Shown here one piece after another: positions 7,845-16,232 of a stretch of 64,000 bases of DNA (within the stretch, counting starts at the first letter, position 1; each line of letters starts with the position of its first letter). Under the pieces are notes generated by a model. It had not been told where the DNA came from and did not search any database. It worked only from the letters and a program-made list of their open reading frames with translations. The stretch is from Flavipsychrobacter sp. (GTDB taxonomy: Bacteria > Bacteroidota > Bacteroidia > Chitinophagales > Chitinophagaceae), in contig JAEUVF010000013.1 in NCBI GenBank assembly GCA_016787265.1, positions 124,001 to 188,000 of the forward strand. Reading direction: 5' to 3'. Made by a program: the position numbers and the translations under genes.

Positions 7845-8225
7845 GTGAAACCAAGAATCACTCTCTTCTTCATGGTTTTGCTGGTGCTTACCCAAACCGA
7901 ATTGCACCAGGTACTGAAACTGCCGGTTCTTATCGTGCATTTTCAGGAGCATCGTGCATTGAATAAGGACATCTCCCTGTTGGATTTTTTCGTTGATCAT
8001 TATATTGGCCAGGTTATTCAGGACAACGATGATCAACGTGATAGTCAGCTTCCTTTTAAAACAACGCATTGCGTTAATACTACCATTGTTGCCCTTTCTG
8101 AACCGGTTCAGCTGGACCTCCGACCAAGGGAGGCAAGCATCGAAAGGGAATTTAATATTCACCGGGCAGACTTCCCAAGAGCCGGTGCACTCCACAATAT
8201 TTTCCAGCCTCCCAGGCATACATGA
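7845..8225 (+). CDS. Small exported protein associated with metal efflux genes
   Basis: 126 residues. The N-terminus (MKPRITLFFMVLLVLTQTEL) is a signal peptide or membrane anchor. The mature part has HQVLKLPVLIVHFQEHRALN, LLDFFVDHY and a polar C-terminus; histidines 21, 32, 36, 52, 75 and Cys76 could bind metal. I recall similar short uncharacterised proteins with an HQ-KLP-HF-EH pattern beside CzcA genes in Bacteroidota, but no function is known to me. It lies 94 bp after the TonB receptor and 39 bp before czcA, so it probably belongs to the efflux unit. A periplasmic metal-binding or regulatory accessory role is inferred. Confidence 0.65.
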   Translation: MKPRITLFFMVLLVLTQTELHQVLKLPVLIVHFQEHRALNKDISLLDFFVDHYIGQVIQDNDDQRDSQLPFKTTHCVNTTIVALSEPVQLDLRPREASIEREFNIHRADFPRAGALHNIFQPPRHT

Positions 8226-8250
8226 TCATTTCGATTTTTTTTGATCATGT
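8220..8250. promoter_or_regulatory. 9-bp inverted repeat just before czcA
   Basis: ACATGATCA (8220-8228) and TGATCATGT (8242-8250) are perfect complements separated by 13 bases that include a T-run. The element overlaps the stop codon of the 126-residue gene and ends 14 bp before the czcA ATG. An operator or an attenuating hairpin are both possible. Confidence 0.5.
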
Positions 8251-8264
8251 AAAACCTTAATTTA

Positions 8265-11200
8265 ATGTTGAATGCAATTATCCGCTTTTCCGTACGGAAC
8301 AAGCTGATTATCGGTTTATTTATAGCAGGATTAATCGGATATGGAGCCTATTCGGTTTCAAGGTTACCAATTGATGCACTGCCGGATATCACCAGCAACC
8401 AGGTGCAGGTGATAACCGTTACCCCTACCCTGGCAGCGCCTGAAGTGGAGCGCCTGATTAGTTTTACCGTTGAACAGGCCACAGCCAATATTCCTGGTAT
8501 TCACGAAATGCGATCCATCTCCCGGTTCGGATTATCTGTAGTTACCATTGTTTTTAATGATGATATCGATTTATACTGGGCCCGCCAGCAGGTTGCCGAA
8601 CGGATTACCCTGATCCGGGAACAAATACCGCAGTTGGCTGGCACTCCTGAAATAGCACCTCCCACCACTGGTTTGGGCGAAGTGTTTCAATACATACTAA
8701 AACCCGCGCCGGGTTACGAAAGCAAAATTGACCTTACGGAATTGCGTTCCATCCAGGACTGGATTGTTCGTCGCCAATTACTGGGTATCCCCGGTGTGGC
8801 AGATGTAAGCAGTTTTGGCGGCAAACTCAAGCAATACGAAGTAGCGGTTATGCCTGACCGTTTGAAAAGTATGAACCTCACCATTGCGGATGTTTTTTCC
8901 GCATTGGAAAAGAATAACCAGAATTCCGGAGGCGCCTACATTGAACGCAATAAGGCAGCGCTCTTTATCCGCACAGAGGGACTGGCAACGTCCCTGGATG
9001 ATATCCGTTCCATTTACATCAGGAATACCAGTAACGGATTGCCAGTTTACCTGCGCGATGTGGCAGAAGTAAAAATCGGTCACGCTGTTCGTTATGGTGC
9101 CCTGGTAGACGCAGATAAAGGAGAAGTTGCCGGTGCAGTAGTATTGATGTTAAAAGGCGCTAATGCCTCCCAGGTGGTGAAAGATGTAAAAAAGCGGATT
9201 GCTGTTATTGAGCAATCCTTACCTGAAGGGGTGCAACTGGAAGTGTTTTACGATCGTACGAAAATGGTAGACAATGCTATTTCAACAGTAAAGAAAAACC
9301 TGATTGAAGGCGCTCTGATTGTGGTTTTTATTCTGGTGTTATTTCTGGGGAATCTAAGAGCCGGACTCATAGTTGCGTCTGTGATTCCGCTGGCCATGCT
9401 CTTCGCTGTGATCATGATGAACATTTTTGGAGTGTCTGGTAACCTGATGAGTTTGGGTGCCCTTGATTTCGGATTAATTGTGGATGGCGCCGTTATTATT
9501 GTGGAAGCCGTTATGCATCGGCTCTATCATAGTAAAACCTATGAAAAAGCGAGGCATATCAGCCAGGACGAGATGAACAGTGAAGTCGAACATGCATCCG
9601 GCAAAATGATGAATGCGGCTGTATTCGGCCAGATCATCATCCTGATTGTATACCTGCCTATTTTGTCGCTGGTTGGAATTGAAGGCAAAATGTTCCGGCC
9701 CATGGCCATGACCGTTAGTTTCGCGCTCATTGGTGCCTTCCTGCTTTCGGTTACCTATGTACCCATGATGAGCTCGCTGGCATTAAGTAAAAAACTCAAT
9801 CACAAGCCGACACTTTCTGATCGAATGATGGATAAACTGGTGAATTGGTATCGTCCGCTGCTCCAAAAAGCACTGACTATACCTGCCTGGCTGCTTAGTG
9901 GAGCACTGGTGGTTTTCCTGTTTACCATTTTCCTGATGACCCGTTTGGGTGGAGAGTTTATCCCTGAATTGGAGGAAGGCGATTTTGCGGTTGATACACG
10001 GGTTTTGGTTGGCAGTTCCCTTACCACTTCTATTGAGGCATCCCAGCAGGGTGCTGGATTGCTGCTCCGAAAATTCCCTGAGATAGAAAAAATAGTGACC
10101 CGGATTGGAGCAGCGGAAATACCAACCGATCCAATGCCCATAGAAATGAGTGATATGATCATTCAGTTGAAGCCAAAAGAGGAATGGACCAGCGCTGAAA
10201 CCTATGATGAACTGGCGGATAAAATGAGCCTGGAACTGGCAACAATACCCGGACTCACAGCCGGTTTCCAGTTCCCGGTACAGATGCGTTTCAATGAACT
10301 GATCTCCGGTGCAAGACAGGATGTGGTGTGTAAGATTTTTGGGGAGAACCTGGATTCATTGTCTACTTATGCGCATCATCTTGCCGGAGTAGTTCGGAAA
10401 CTGGAAGGGGCTGCAGATATATATGTTGAAACTGTTACAGGACTGCCACAAATTGTAGTTACCTATAATCGGGCTGCGATCTCCCGCTACCAATTGCAAA
10501 TTGCAGATATCAATAACCTGATTCGTGCTGCATTTGCAGGAGAGTCAGCTGGCCTGATCTATGAAAATGAAAGACGCTTTGACCTGGTGGTTCGATTGAG
10601 TGAAAAGGGCCGGCAGGATATCAGCCAGATTGAGCAGTTGCTGGTGCCTACTCCAACCGGTTTGCAGGTGCCCCTGTACCAGGTTGCTGATATCCAGATC
10701 AAGGAAGGGCCTAATCAGATTCAACGGGAAGGTGCCAAGCGCAGGATTGTGGTGGGATTCAATGTTCGGGGCAGGGATGTGGAATCGGTGGTAGGTGAAT
10801 TGAGTAAAGAAGTCAATCGCAGTTTAAAGTTTCCCGCCGGTTATTATGTGCATTACGGCGGACAATTTGAAAACCTGCAGCAGGCGAAAGCTCGTTTGAT
10901 GATTGCCGTACCTGTTGCATTATTGCTTATTTTTTTCCTGCTGTATTTTTCTTTTGGATCCATCAAATACGGGCTGCTAATATTTTCAGCCATTCCATTA
11001 TCTGCAATCGGTGGTGTCATCGCGCTCTACCTGCGTGATATGCCATTCAGTATTTCAGCTGGTATCGGTTTCATTGCACTTTTTGGTGTGGCAGTTTTAA
11101 ACGGGATCGTATTGATTGCAGAATTCAATCGCCTTAAAAAAGAAGGCAATCATTCACTAAAGGATATTGTTATGGAAGGAACCAGTTTGAGGTTGCGTCC

Positions 11201-12626
11201 GGTATTAATGACGGCATCTGTTGCTTCCCTTGGTTTTTTACCGATGGCGCTTAGTCACGGTCCGGGTGCCGAAGTACAACGCCCGCTTGCAACCGTTGTT
11301 ATTGGGGGATTGTTAACGGCAACTATTCTAACACTCTTTCTCCTTCCTGTTTTGTATGTGTGGATTGAAAAAAAATGGGGTATTGGTAAAAAGACCGCAG
11401 CCATGGTATTAATCATGCTTGCTGGTTTGGGGTCTACTAACGTACAGGCACAAGTGATAAATGAACTTCCTGTTCCACTCGATTCGTTACTGGTGCGGGC
11501 AGAGCGGCAAAACCTTGGTTTAAAAGCAGCCAGGCAGCAGGAGGATTATTTTAAAGTGCTGCAATCAGGAACGTTTGAGTTACCCAAAACTGCATTGGGC
11601 ATTGAATATGGCCGGTTTAATTCCGTATTCAATGACAATCGGCTCTTTTTGAACCAGGGATTGCAATTGCCTGCAGTGTATAAGACTCAAAAGAATCTGT
11701 ATGCGCAGCAGGAGCGATTACAGAAAGCGGCTACCGGTATTCAGGCGAATGAACTCAAAAGAGAAATCCGGATCTTGTATCTGCAATTGATAGACATCCG
11801 GGAGCGGGAGTTGGTTTTACAATCACTTGATACGGTTTACAGCCGGTTTGGGAAAGCAGCAGCATTGCGTTTACAAACCGGTGAATCTAACCAGTTGGAA
11901 AAAACAACAGCGGATGCGATGCTGGAACAATTGCAGTTGCAGTTGCGCCAATTGATGCAGGATCGCCGGGCGATTCAGCAACGATTGATGGCGCTTACAA
12001 ATACAACTGATTATTATCAGCCTGTTTACCAGGAGCCGTTACTGGAACCTATTCAGGCTGCCGGGTTAACCGGAGCACCCGGACTCCGCTATCTGGAGCA
12101 ATTGGGAGAAGTTGCCAGGGCTTCAGGCAAAACTGAAAAGGCGCAGTTGCTGCCAGAGTTTACAGTAGGGTATACCAATATGTCCATTGTTGGTTACCAG
12201 ACCAAAAATGGAGTAGATGATCTGTATTTTGGTCCGGGTTACCGCTTTCATTCAGTCAATTTTACAATGGGACTTCCCTTGTTTATGAAAGCTACCCGCA
12301 CCCGGGTTAAAGCCGCCGAAATCCAGGCGGAGCAGGCTTCTACGCAGGCTTCCGCTTTGCTGCAGTCGCTTCAGTACCGGCAACTACAACTGGAAGAGGA
12401 AATGAAAAGGTCACGCGATCAGATAAATTATTTCAGACAATCCGGAAAAAAGCAGGCAGACGCCCTGCAGTTACAGGCCCGGGCTGCTTATGAAAACGGA
12501 GAGATTGATTATCTGCAATGGACCATGTTGATGAATCAAAGCATCAACATAAGGCTGAATTATCTGGATGCAGTGAAAGCTTATAATATGCAATTGGTTG
12601 AAATGAACTTTGTAAATGGAAATTAA
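8265..12626 (+). CDS. czcA: CzcA/CusA-type heavy-metal RND pump fused to a TolC-like outer-membrane factor
   Basis: 1453 residues. Residues 1 to about 1040 are a full heavy-metal-efflux RND transporter: start LNAIIRFSVRNKLIIGLFIA, two six-helix membrane blocks, and the TM4 signature GALDFGLIVDGAVIIVE near residue 400 carrying the acidic proton-relay residues of this class. From about 1063 the protein becomes an outer-membrane efflux factor (TolC-like, coiled-coil rich). At the junction KKTAAMVLIMLAGLGSTNVQAQ looks like a retained signal peptide with a cleavage site after Ala1062. The fusion places pump and exit duct in one gene, with the adaptor encoded 5 bp downstream. Substrate is a heavy metal ion (Cu, Ag, Zn, Co or Ni not distinguishable). 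Confidence 0.93.
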   Translation: MLNAIIRFSVRNKLIIGLFIAGLIGYGAYSVSRLPIDALPDITSNQVQVITVTPTLAAPEVERLISFTVEQATANIPGIHEMRSISRFGLSVVTIVFNDDIDLYWARQQVAERITLIREQIPQLAGTPEIAPPTTGLGEVFQYILKPAPGYESKIDLTELRSIQDWIVRRQLLGIPGVADVSSFGGKLKQYEVAVMPDRLKSMNLTIADVFSALEKNNQNSGGAYIERNKAALFIRTEGLATSLDDIRSIYIRNTSNGLPVYLRDVAEVKIGHAVRYGALVDADKGEVAGAVVLMLKGANASQVVKDVKKRIAVIEQSLPEGVQLEVFYDRTKMVDNAISTVKKNLIEGALIVVFILVLFLGNLRAGLIVASVIPLAMLFAVIMMNIFGVSGNLMSLGALDFGLIVDGAVIIVEAVMHRLYHSKTYEKARHISQDEMNSEVEHASGKMMNAAVFGQIIILIVYLPILSLVGIEGKMFRPMAMTVSFALIGAFLLSVTYVPMMSSLALSKKLNHKPTLSDRMMDKLVNWYRPLLQKALTIPAWLLSGALVVFLFTIFLMTRLGGEFIPELEEGDFAVDTRVLVGSSLTTSIEASQQGAGLLLRKFPEIEKIVTRIGAAEIPTDPMPIEMSDMIIQLKPKEEWTSAETYDELADKMSLELATIPGLTAGFQFPVQMRFNELISGARQDVVCKIFGENLDSLSTYAHHLAGVVRKLEGAADIYVETVTGLPQIVVTYNRAAISRYQLQIADINNLIRAAFAGESAGLIYENERRFDLVVRLSEKGRQDISQIEQLLVPTPTGLQVPLYQVADIQIKEGPNQIQREGAKRRIVVGFNVRGRDVESVVGELSKEVNRSLKFPAGYYVHYGGQFENLQQAKARLMIAVPVALLLIFFLLYFSFGSIKYGLLIFSAIPLSAIGGVIALYLRDMPFSISAGIGFIALFGVAVLNGIVLIAEFNRLKKEGNHSLKDIVMEGTSLRLRPVLMTASVASLGFLPMALSHGPGAEVQRPLATVVIGGLLTATILTLFLLPVLYVWIEKKWGIGKKTAAMVLIMLAGLGSTNVQAQVINELPVPLDSLLVRAERQNLGLKAARQQEDYFKVLQSGTFELPKTALGIEYGRFNSVFNDNRLFLNQGLQLPAVYKTQKNLYAQQERLQKAATGIQANELKREIRILYLQLIDIRERELVLQSLDTVYSRFGKAAALRLQTGESNQLEKTTADAMLEQLQLQLRQLMQDRRAIQQRLMALTNTTDYYQPVYQEPLLEPIQAAGLTGAPGLRYLEQLGEVARASGKTEKAQLLPEFTVGYTNMSIVGYQTKNGVDDLYFGPGYRFHSVNFTMGLPLFMKATRTRVKAAEIQAEQASTQASALLQSLQYRQLQLEEEMKRSRDQINYFRQSGKKQADALQLQARAAYENGEIDYLQWTMLMNQSINIRLNYLDAVKAYNMQLVEMNFVNGN

Positions 12627-12631
12627 GAACA

Positions 12632-13765
12632 ATGAAAAAATTATCAATTATAATATCGGTTATGGTAATAGCAGCCTGTAATGCTGCAGCACCCAAATCC
12701 GAAACAGCAGCATCACAATTGCTTACCAATCAGGTTGAGCTGGACAGCAGTCAGCTTCGAATGGCAGGAGTTGTAACCGGTAAGGCGGTATCAAAAGAAA
12801 TCAGCAGTACACTTACCGTAAACGGAGTTGTGGACGTACCCCCTCAGAATATTGTATCGGTTAGTTTTCCTTTGGGAGGTTATTTAAAATCAACCCGCTT
12901 ACTACCGGGCATGCGTGTGCGAAAAGGGGAGGTGATTGGTACCATTGAGGATCAGGCCCTGGTGCAATTGCAGCAGGACTACCTGGTTACCAAAAGCAAA
13001 CTGGAATATTTTAAGCAGGATCTGGAGCGTCAGCGGATTCTAAATGAGAACAAAGTGAATGCGGATAAGGTGTTGCAGCAGGTGAGCACAGAGGTGGAAA
13101 GCCAGCTGGTATTGCTAAAAGGTTATAGTGAAAAACTTCGGCTGGTAGGCCTGCAGCCGGAACTGTTAACGCCGGATAACTTATCACGGTCCGTTGCTCT
13201 TCGTTCACCTATTAATGGATATGTTTCCAAAGTGAATGTGAACATTGGTAAATATGTAAATCCTACGGATGTTTTGTTTGAACTGATCAATCCGGATGAT
13301 ATGCACGGCGCGCTGACCGTATTTGAAAAGGATATGGCAAAACTTCGGGTAGGCCAGCGTGTTAGTATGCAATTTGTGGATGAGCCTGAAATCGAATACC
13401 CGGGTGAGATTTTAATTTTTACCCGCAATGTAGATGAAAACCGAAGTGGAACCGTGCATTGTCATTTTGAGAAAATGCCGGATCACCTGATGCCGGGAAT
13501 GTTTCTGAATGCCACAGTGTTTCTCGATAAGCGCAAAGCATTAACAGTACCCGAAGAAGCAGTGGTGCGGTTTGGCAACAATCAATACATTTTCCGCCAG
13601 GTGAAGCCCCTGACCTTTGAAATGGTGGAAGTGCAAACAGAACAAGCTGGTAAGGGATTGCTTGCCATCAGCAGTACTGCGCTGAACCTGGAAAATGAGG
13701 AGCTGGTAATCGCCAGTGCATACTCCGTACTGGGAAAACTTAAGAATTCCGCGGAAGAGGAATAA
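12632..13765 (+). CDS. czcB: CzcB/CusB-type periplasmic adaptor of RND metal efflux
   Basis: 377 residues. A lipoprotein signal with lipobox VIAAC (Cys16) anchors it to a membrane facing the periplasm. It has the membrane-fusion-protein order: beta-barrel start, biotinyl-lipoyl half (GYLKSTRLLPGMRVRKGEVI), alpha-hairpin (about 110-165, KLEYFKQDLERQRILNENKV), second lipoyl half (LRSPINGYVSKVNVNIGKYV), then beta-barrel and MP domain (PDHLMPGMFLNATVF; LTVPEEAVV). It bridges the RND pump and outer-membrane duct encoded by the gene 5 bp upstream. No His/Met-rich metal-binding N-terminus is evident. Confidence 0.92.
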   Translation: MKKLSIIISVMVIAACNAAAPKSETAASQLLTNQVELDSSQLRMAGVVTGKAVSKEISSTLTVNGVVDVPPQNIVSVSFPLGGYLKSTRLLPGMRVRKGEVIGTIEDQALVQLQQDYLVTKSKLEYFKQDLERQRILNENKVNADKVLQQVSTEVESQLVLLKGYSEKLRLVGLQPELLTPDNLSRSVALRSPINGYVSKVNVNIGKYVNPTDVLFELINPDDMHGALTVFEKDMAKLRVGQRVSMQFVDEPEIEYPGEILIFTRNVDENRSGTVHCHFEKMPDHLMPGMFLNATVFLDKRKALTVPEEAVVRFGNNQYIFRQVKPLTFEMVEVQTEQAGKGLLAISSTALNLENEELVIASAYSVLGKLKNSAEEE

Positions 13766-14080
13766 TCAACGATAAGCTTCCCGAACGGGAGCCCAGCTGT
13801 CAATTACCTTACAGTCTGTCAATGCGATAGCACTGTGAGGTATATTGGCGGGGATTACCTCAAGGTTTCCAGCTTTGAAAACGGTTGTGTTTTCCCCGAT
13901 CGTCATCTGTAGTTCTCCTTCCAGAATATAGGTGATCTGTTCGTTTTCGTGTTCATGGAGCGGAAGTACAGCTCCTTTTCGGATCTCCCAAACAGCCAGG
14001 GAGGATTTTTCTCCATGCAGAAATTTTCCAAATAATCCGGGCAGGACTTCTTTTACAGTAATGTCATCAAGGTGTTGCAT
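13766..14080 (-). CDS. Small single-domain cupin protein
   Basis: 104 residues from the ATG at 14080 (MQHLDDITVKEV); an upstream in-frame ATG at 14128 would run into the neighbouring gene and is less likely. The two cupin motifs are visible: GAVLPLHEHENEQITYILEG (metal-binding His-X-His...Glu) and GNLEVIPANIPHSAIAL with the second-motif His. Such proteins bind a metal and act as small isomerases, dioxygenases or sensors; no substrate can be assigned. It is the last gene of the co-directional ligase cluster, 11 bp after the ATP-grasp-like gene, and is convergent with czcB with no spacer. Confidence 0.8.
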   Translation of the reverse strand: MQHLDDITVKEVLPGLFGKFLHGEKSSLAVWEIRKGAVLPLHEHENEQITYILEGELQMTIGENTTVFKAGNLEVIPANIPHSAIALTDCKVIDSWAPVREAYR

Positions 14081-14091
14081 ATTGGAATTTT

Positions 14092-15285
14092 TTATTGTTC
14101 GAAAAAGCAGACAGATCCGCCCACCCATTCTTTGTCTTTGTTGTAGCGGACACCGATCATTTTACCTTTGCTGAGGCGTGCCAGGTTGATGGCTGGCCTG
14201 GGCCGTTTCCATCCATCTTTCCAGAGATACATAATGCGAATTTCCGCTTTGGCAGGTATATCGGGAGTGGGAATGACATCTGCATATTGTACTTTTTTCT
14301 GCAGGATCCAGTTCTGTGGATCTTTGATTGCGCTGATGTCTTCCGGACTGATATCTATAACCACTCCCTGTCCGGCAAAGGAAAACAATGGCTTCAGCAC
14401 ATACTGACTTAAATCTGGCGGTATGCTTTCCAGCTCATTTAGGAAATAGGTAGGAGGTACATAGGGATGTTTGATAAAGGGCATGGTGAACTTGCTGATC
14501 CGGTAAAACCAGTTGGGATGTGGAACCCATTCCACCTCCAGGTCCTGAGTGATATCAATATAGGAGCCCAGTTGATCTTTCTGCGCGTTCAGGTCATCAA
14601 ATATAACGCGATTGTATATGCGCTTTACACGAATTCTTTTACCCTCTTTTGTATAATAAAGCGCCTTCCCTTCCTGCTCCAGTTCGGTTATACATACCGG
14701 TTGGATGCCAAGATAGGTTTGGGTGCAGTAAAAATCGATCCTGGTTTTTTGTTCATGCGGTTTGATTTCCAGCAGAATCACTTCTTCCGGCTGATGCGTT
14801 CCAAGTACGATGGAACGAAGTTCTTCCAGGTAGGTTTCTTTGGTATTTCCGCCAAGAAATTGAGAGTAGTTATCCGGGATCCCGAAATGTTGTCTCAGCA
14901 CTTCCGGGTAATAGACCTGGAATCCGAACAGGGTAGGGAAGCCCTGCATTTCTATCAATTGTGGCTCCAGTTCTTTTTGTTCATTTTCGCAGATACCGAA
15001 ATCAAATGCAATCATGTGCGCAAAGGGCGTTTCATTTGGTACCCTTTCAGCAGGAGGAATGCTGCGTTCGGTGACAGATAAAAAATCCGGTTCTAGAATA
15101 CGGTCTACAATACTTTCACAGGCATCCAGCACTTTCTGCTTGAAGGTTTTGTCGGCCAGGACAGGTGTTTCCGCTACGCGAAATTCAATCGCTCCCGGGT
15201 ATTTGCTGTGCAGGTCTTTTAAAAATGCTTCGTATCGTTCTTTCGTGAATTGCTGGTTATAGGAAGTCCGCCAGGATGAAACCAT
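14092..15285 (-). CDS. ATP-grasp-like ligase of unknown specificity
   Basis: 397 residues, not recognised as a named family. Near residue 295 YVLKPLFSFAGQGVVIDI resembles the Lys plus glycine-rich loop of ATP-grasp enzymes; AEIRIMYLWKDGWKRPRPAI and RLSKGKMIGVRYNKDKEWVG follow as the expected strand and Arg/Asn region. Earlier, LEPQLIEMQGFPTLFGFQ (about 115-132) resembles the Mg/substrate segment of circularly permuted ATP-grasp ligases such as glutathionylspermidine synthetase. I infer an ATP-dependent amide-bond-forming enzyme. It lies 38 bp downstream of the amidotransferase gene within a run containing two other ligases, which supports the call. Catalytic residues need structural checking. 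Confidence 0.6.
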   Translation of the reverse strand: MVSSWRTSYNQQFTKERYEAFLKDLHSKYPGAIEFRVAETPVLADKTFKQKVLDACESIVDRILEPDFLSVTERSIPPAERVPNETPFAHMIAFDFGICENEQKELEPQLIEMQGFPTLFGFQVYYPEVLRQHFGIPDNYSQFLGGNTKETYLEELRSIVLGTHQPEEVILLEIKPHEQKTRIDFYCTQTYLGIQPVCITELEQEGKALYYTKEGKRIRVKRIYNRVIFDDLNAQKDQLGSYIDITQDLEVEWVPHPNWFYRISKFTMPFIKHPYVPPTYFLNELESIPPDLSQYVLKPLFSFAGQGVVIDISPEDISAIKDPQNWILQKKVQYADVIPTPDIPAKAEIRIMYLWKDGWKRPRPAINLARLSKGKMIGVRYNKDKEWVGGSVCFFEQ

Positions 15286-15323
15286 AAATTTTGCCTTTGC
15301 CTGAAGATACAGAATTGCCGCTT

Positions 15324-16169
15324 TTATCTGGCTTCTGCAAAGGCCATTTGTCCAATTGCATGATTCAGGAAATTGGGGAGTACCTGCGAATACGTAAACA
15401 GGATTTTATCCGGATCGTTCAGGTGTTCGATCATGCTTTGCCATTTTTCATAGCCATGATTTTTGATGACAGTTTCTTTTTTATCCTCCCGCTGCAGATA
15501 CATACTCATACCAATGGCATCCGCTTCAGGATGAAACTGGGTACCCACCATGTATTCGTTGAAGCGGAAAGCCATCATAGCCCGTTCAAGTGGTACATGT
15601 GGTCTTTCCTTTTCTATAGCAAGAATTTTGCCCCCCATCTGGCGGATACGGTTGTAGTTCGGACGAATTACCTGGAAATCACGACTGTCAACCGCGTAAA
15701 AAGGATCTTTAAGATTGTGAAAAACGGGCTCTTTCTCAGCTCCTGGTAACATGTGAACGGGGAATACTCCAAAAGCGGTTGATTTGCGGGCGGAAACTTC
15801 TCCCACTCCGTAATGCCGGCAGGCCAGCTGGTAGGAATGACAAATGAAGAAAACCTGTTTTTTACGGAGATGCAGCGGATTTTTATTAAAAACCTCTACG
15901 GATTCGAGCCAGCCAAAATATGCCGCTTCCCAATCTGACCCTTCACTTTTAAGTGGTGAACCCGGACCACCACTTGAGATGTACAAATCGTAGCTTAAAT
16001 CAGGTGTCAGCTGCTGCAGGCGAACTTCAAATTCATCCCATTCCAGGTCTATTTGATGCTGATCAGCATACAGGTTTAATATTTCGCGGATACAACGCAT
16101 TCCCTGGTTTTCCAGCCCTTCATAAAGGTCCAGAATGGCTACCCTAATCTTACCCAAATCCATTGCCAT
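15324..16169 (-). CDS. Class I glutamine amidotransferase-like protein
   Basis: About 281 residues if started at the ATG at 16169 (MAMDLGKIRVAILDL); 16163 is an alternative, and a further in-frame ATG at 16217 lies inside a palindromic repeat and is unlikely. The GATase fold signs are DLYISSGGPGSP, the nucleophile elbow FICHSYQ (Cys about 110) and the His-Glu pair in VGTQFHPEAD, so the Cys-His-Glu triad is complete. The elbow lacks the usual Gly after Cys-X, so the substrate may not be glutamine; gamma-glutamyl hydrolysis or ammonia supply to a neighbouring ligase are both possible. It sits inside the ligase cluster, 38 bp before the ATP-grasp-like gene. Confidence 0.82.
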   Translation of the reverse strand: MAMDLGKIRVAILDLYEGLENQGMRCIREILNLYADQHQIDLEWDEFEVRLQQLTPDLSYDLYISSGGPGSPLKSEGSDWEAAYFGWLESVEVFNKNPLHLRKKQVFFICHSYQLACRHYGVGEVSARKSTAFGVFPVHMLPGAEKEPVFHNLKDPFYAVDSRDFQVIRPNYNRIRQMGGKILAIEKERPHVPLERAMMAFRFNEYMVGTQFHPEADAIGMSMYLQREDKKETVIKNHGYEKWQSMIEHLNDPDKILFTYSQVLPNFLNHAIGQMAFAEAR

Positions 16170-16197
16170 AGCTGCAAAAATAAAGATTTCTCCTTTA

Positions 16198-16230
16198 CTC
16201 CACCCGACCGGTGGCACCGGTCGGGTGGAG
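16198..16230. repeat. REP-like palindrome, perfect 16-bp arms (element A)
   Basis: A perfect inverted repeat with arms at 16198-16213 and 16215-16230 and a single central G, in the 63-bp gap between two co-directional cluster genes. It contains the core GACCGGTGGCA (16206-16216) shared with the elements at 32390 and 43605. Confidence 0.7.
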
Positions 16231-16232
16231 GG

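Noticed and set aside
7440..8219. 259-codon reverse-strand ORF overlapping the end of the TonB receptor and the small exported gene
   Set aside because: Its protein has no recognisable domain and mirrors two well-supported forward genes; the shared hairpin at 7762 explains part of the open frame.
14467..15081. 204-codon forward ORF inside the ATP-grasp-like gene
   Set aside because: Antisense shadow of the 397-residue gene, low-complexity aromatic composition, no start context.
16198..16230. Element A as a classical terminator
   Set aside because: No T-run follows on either strand and the same core lies between divergent genes at 32390.
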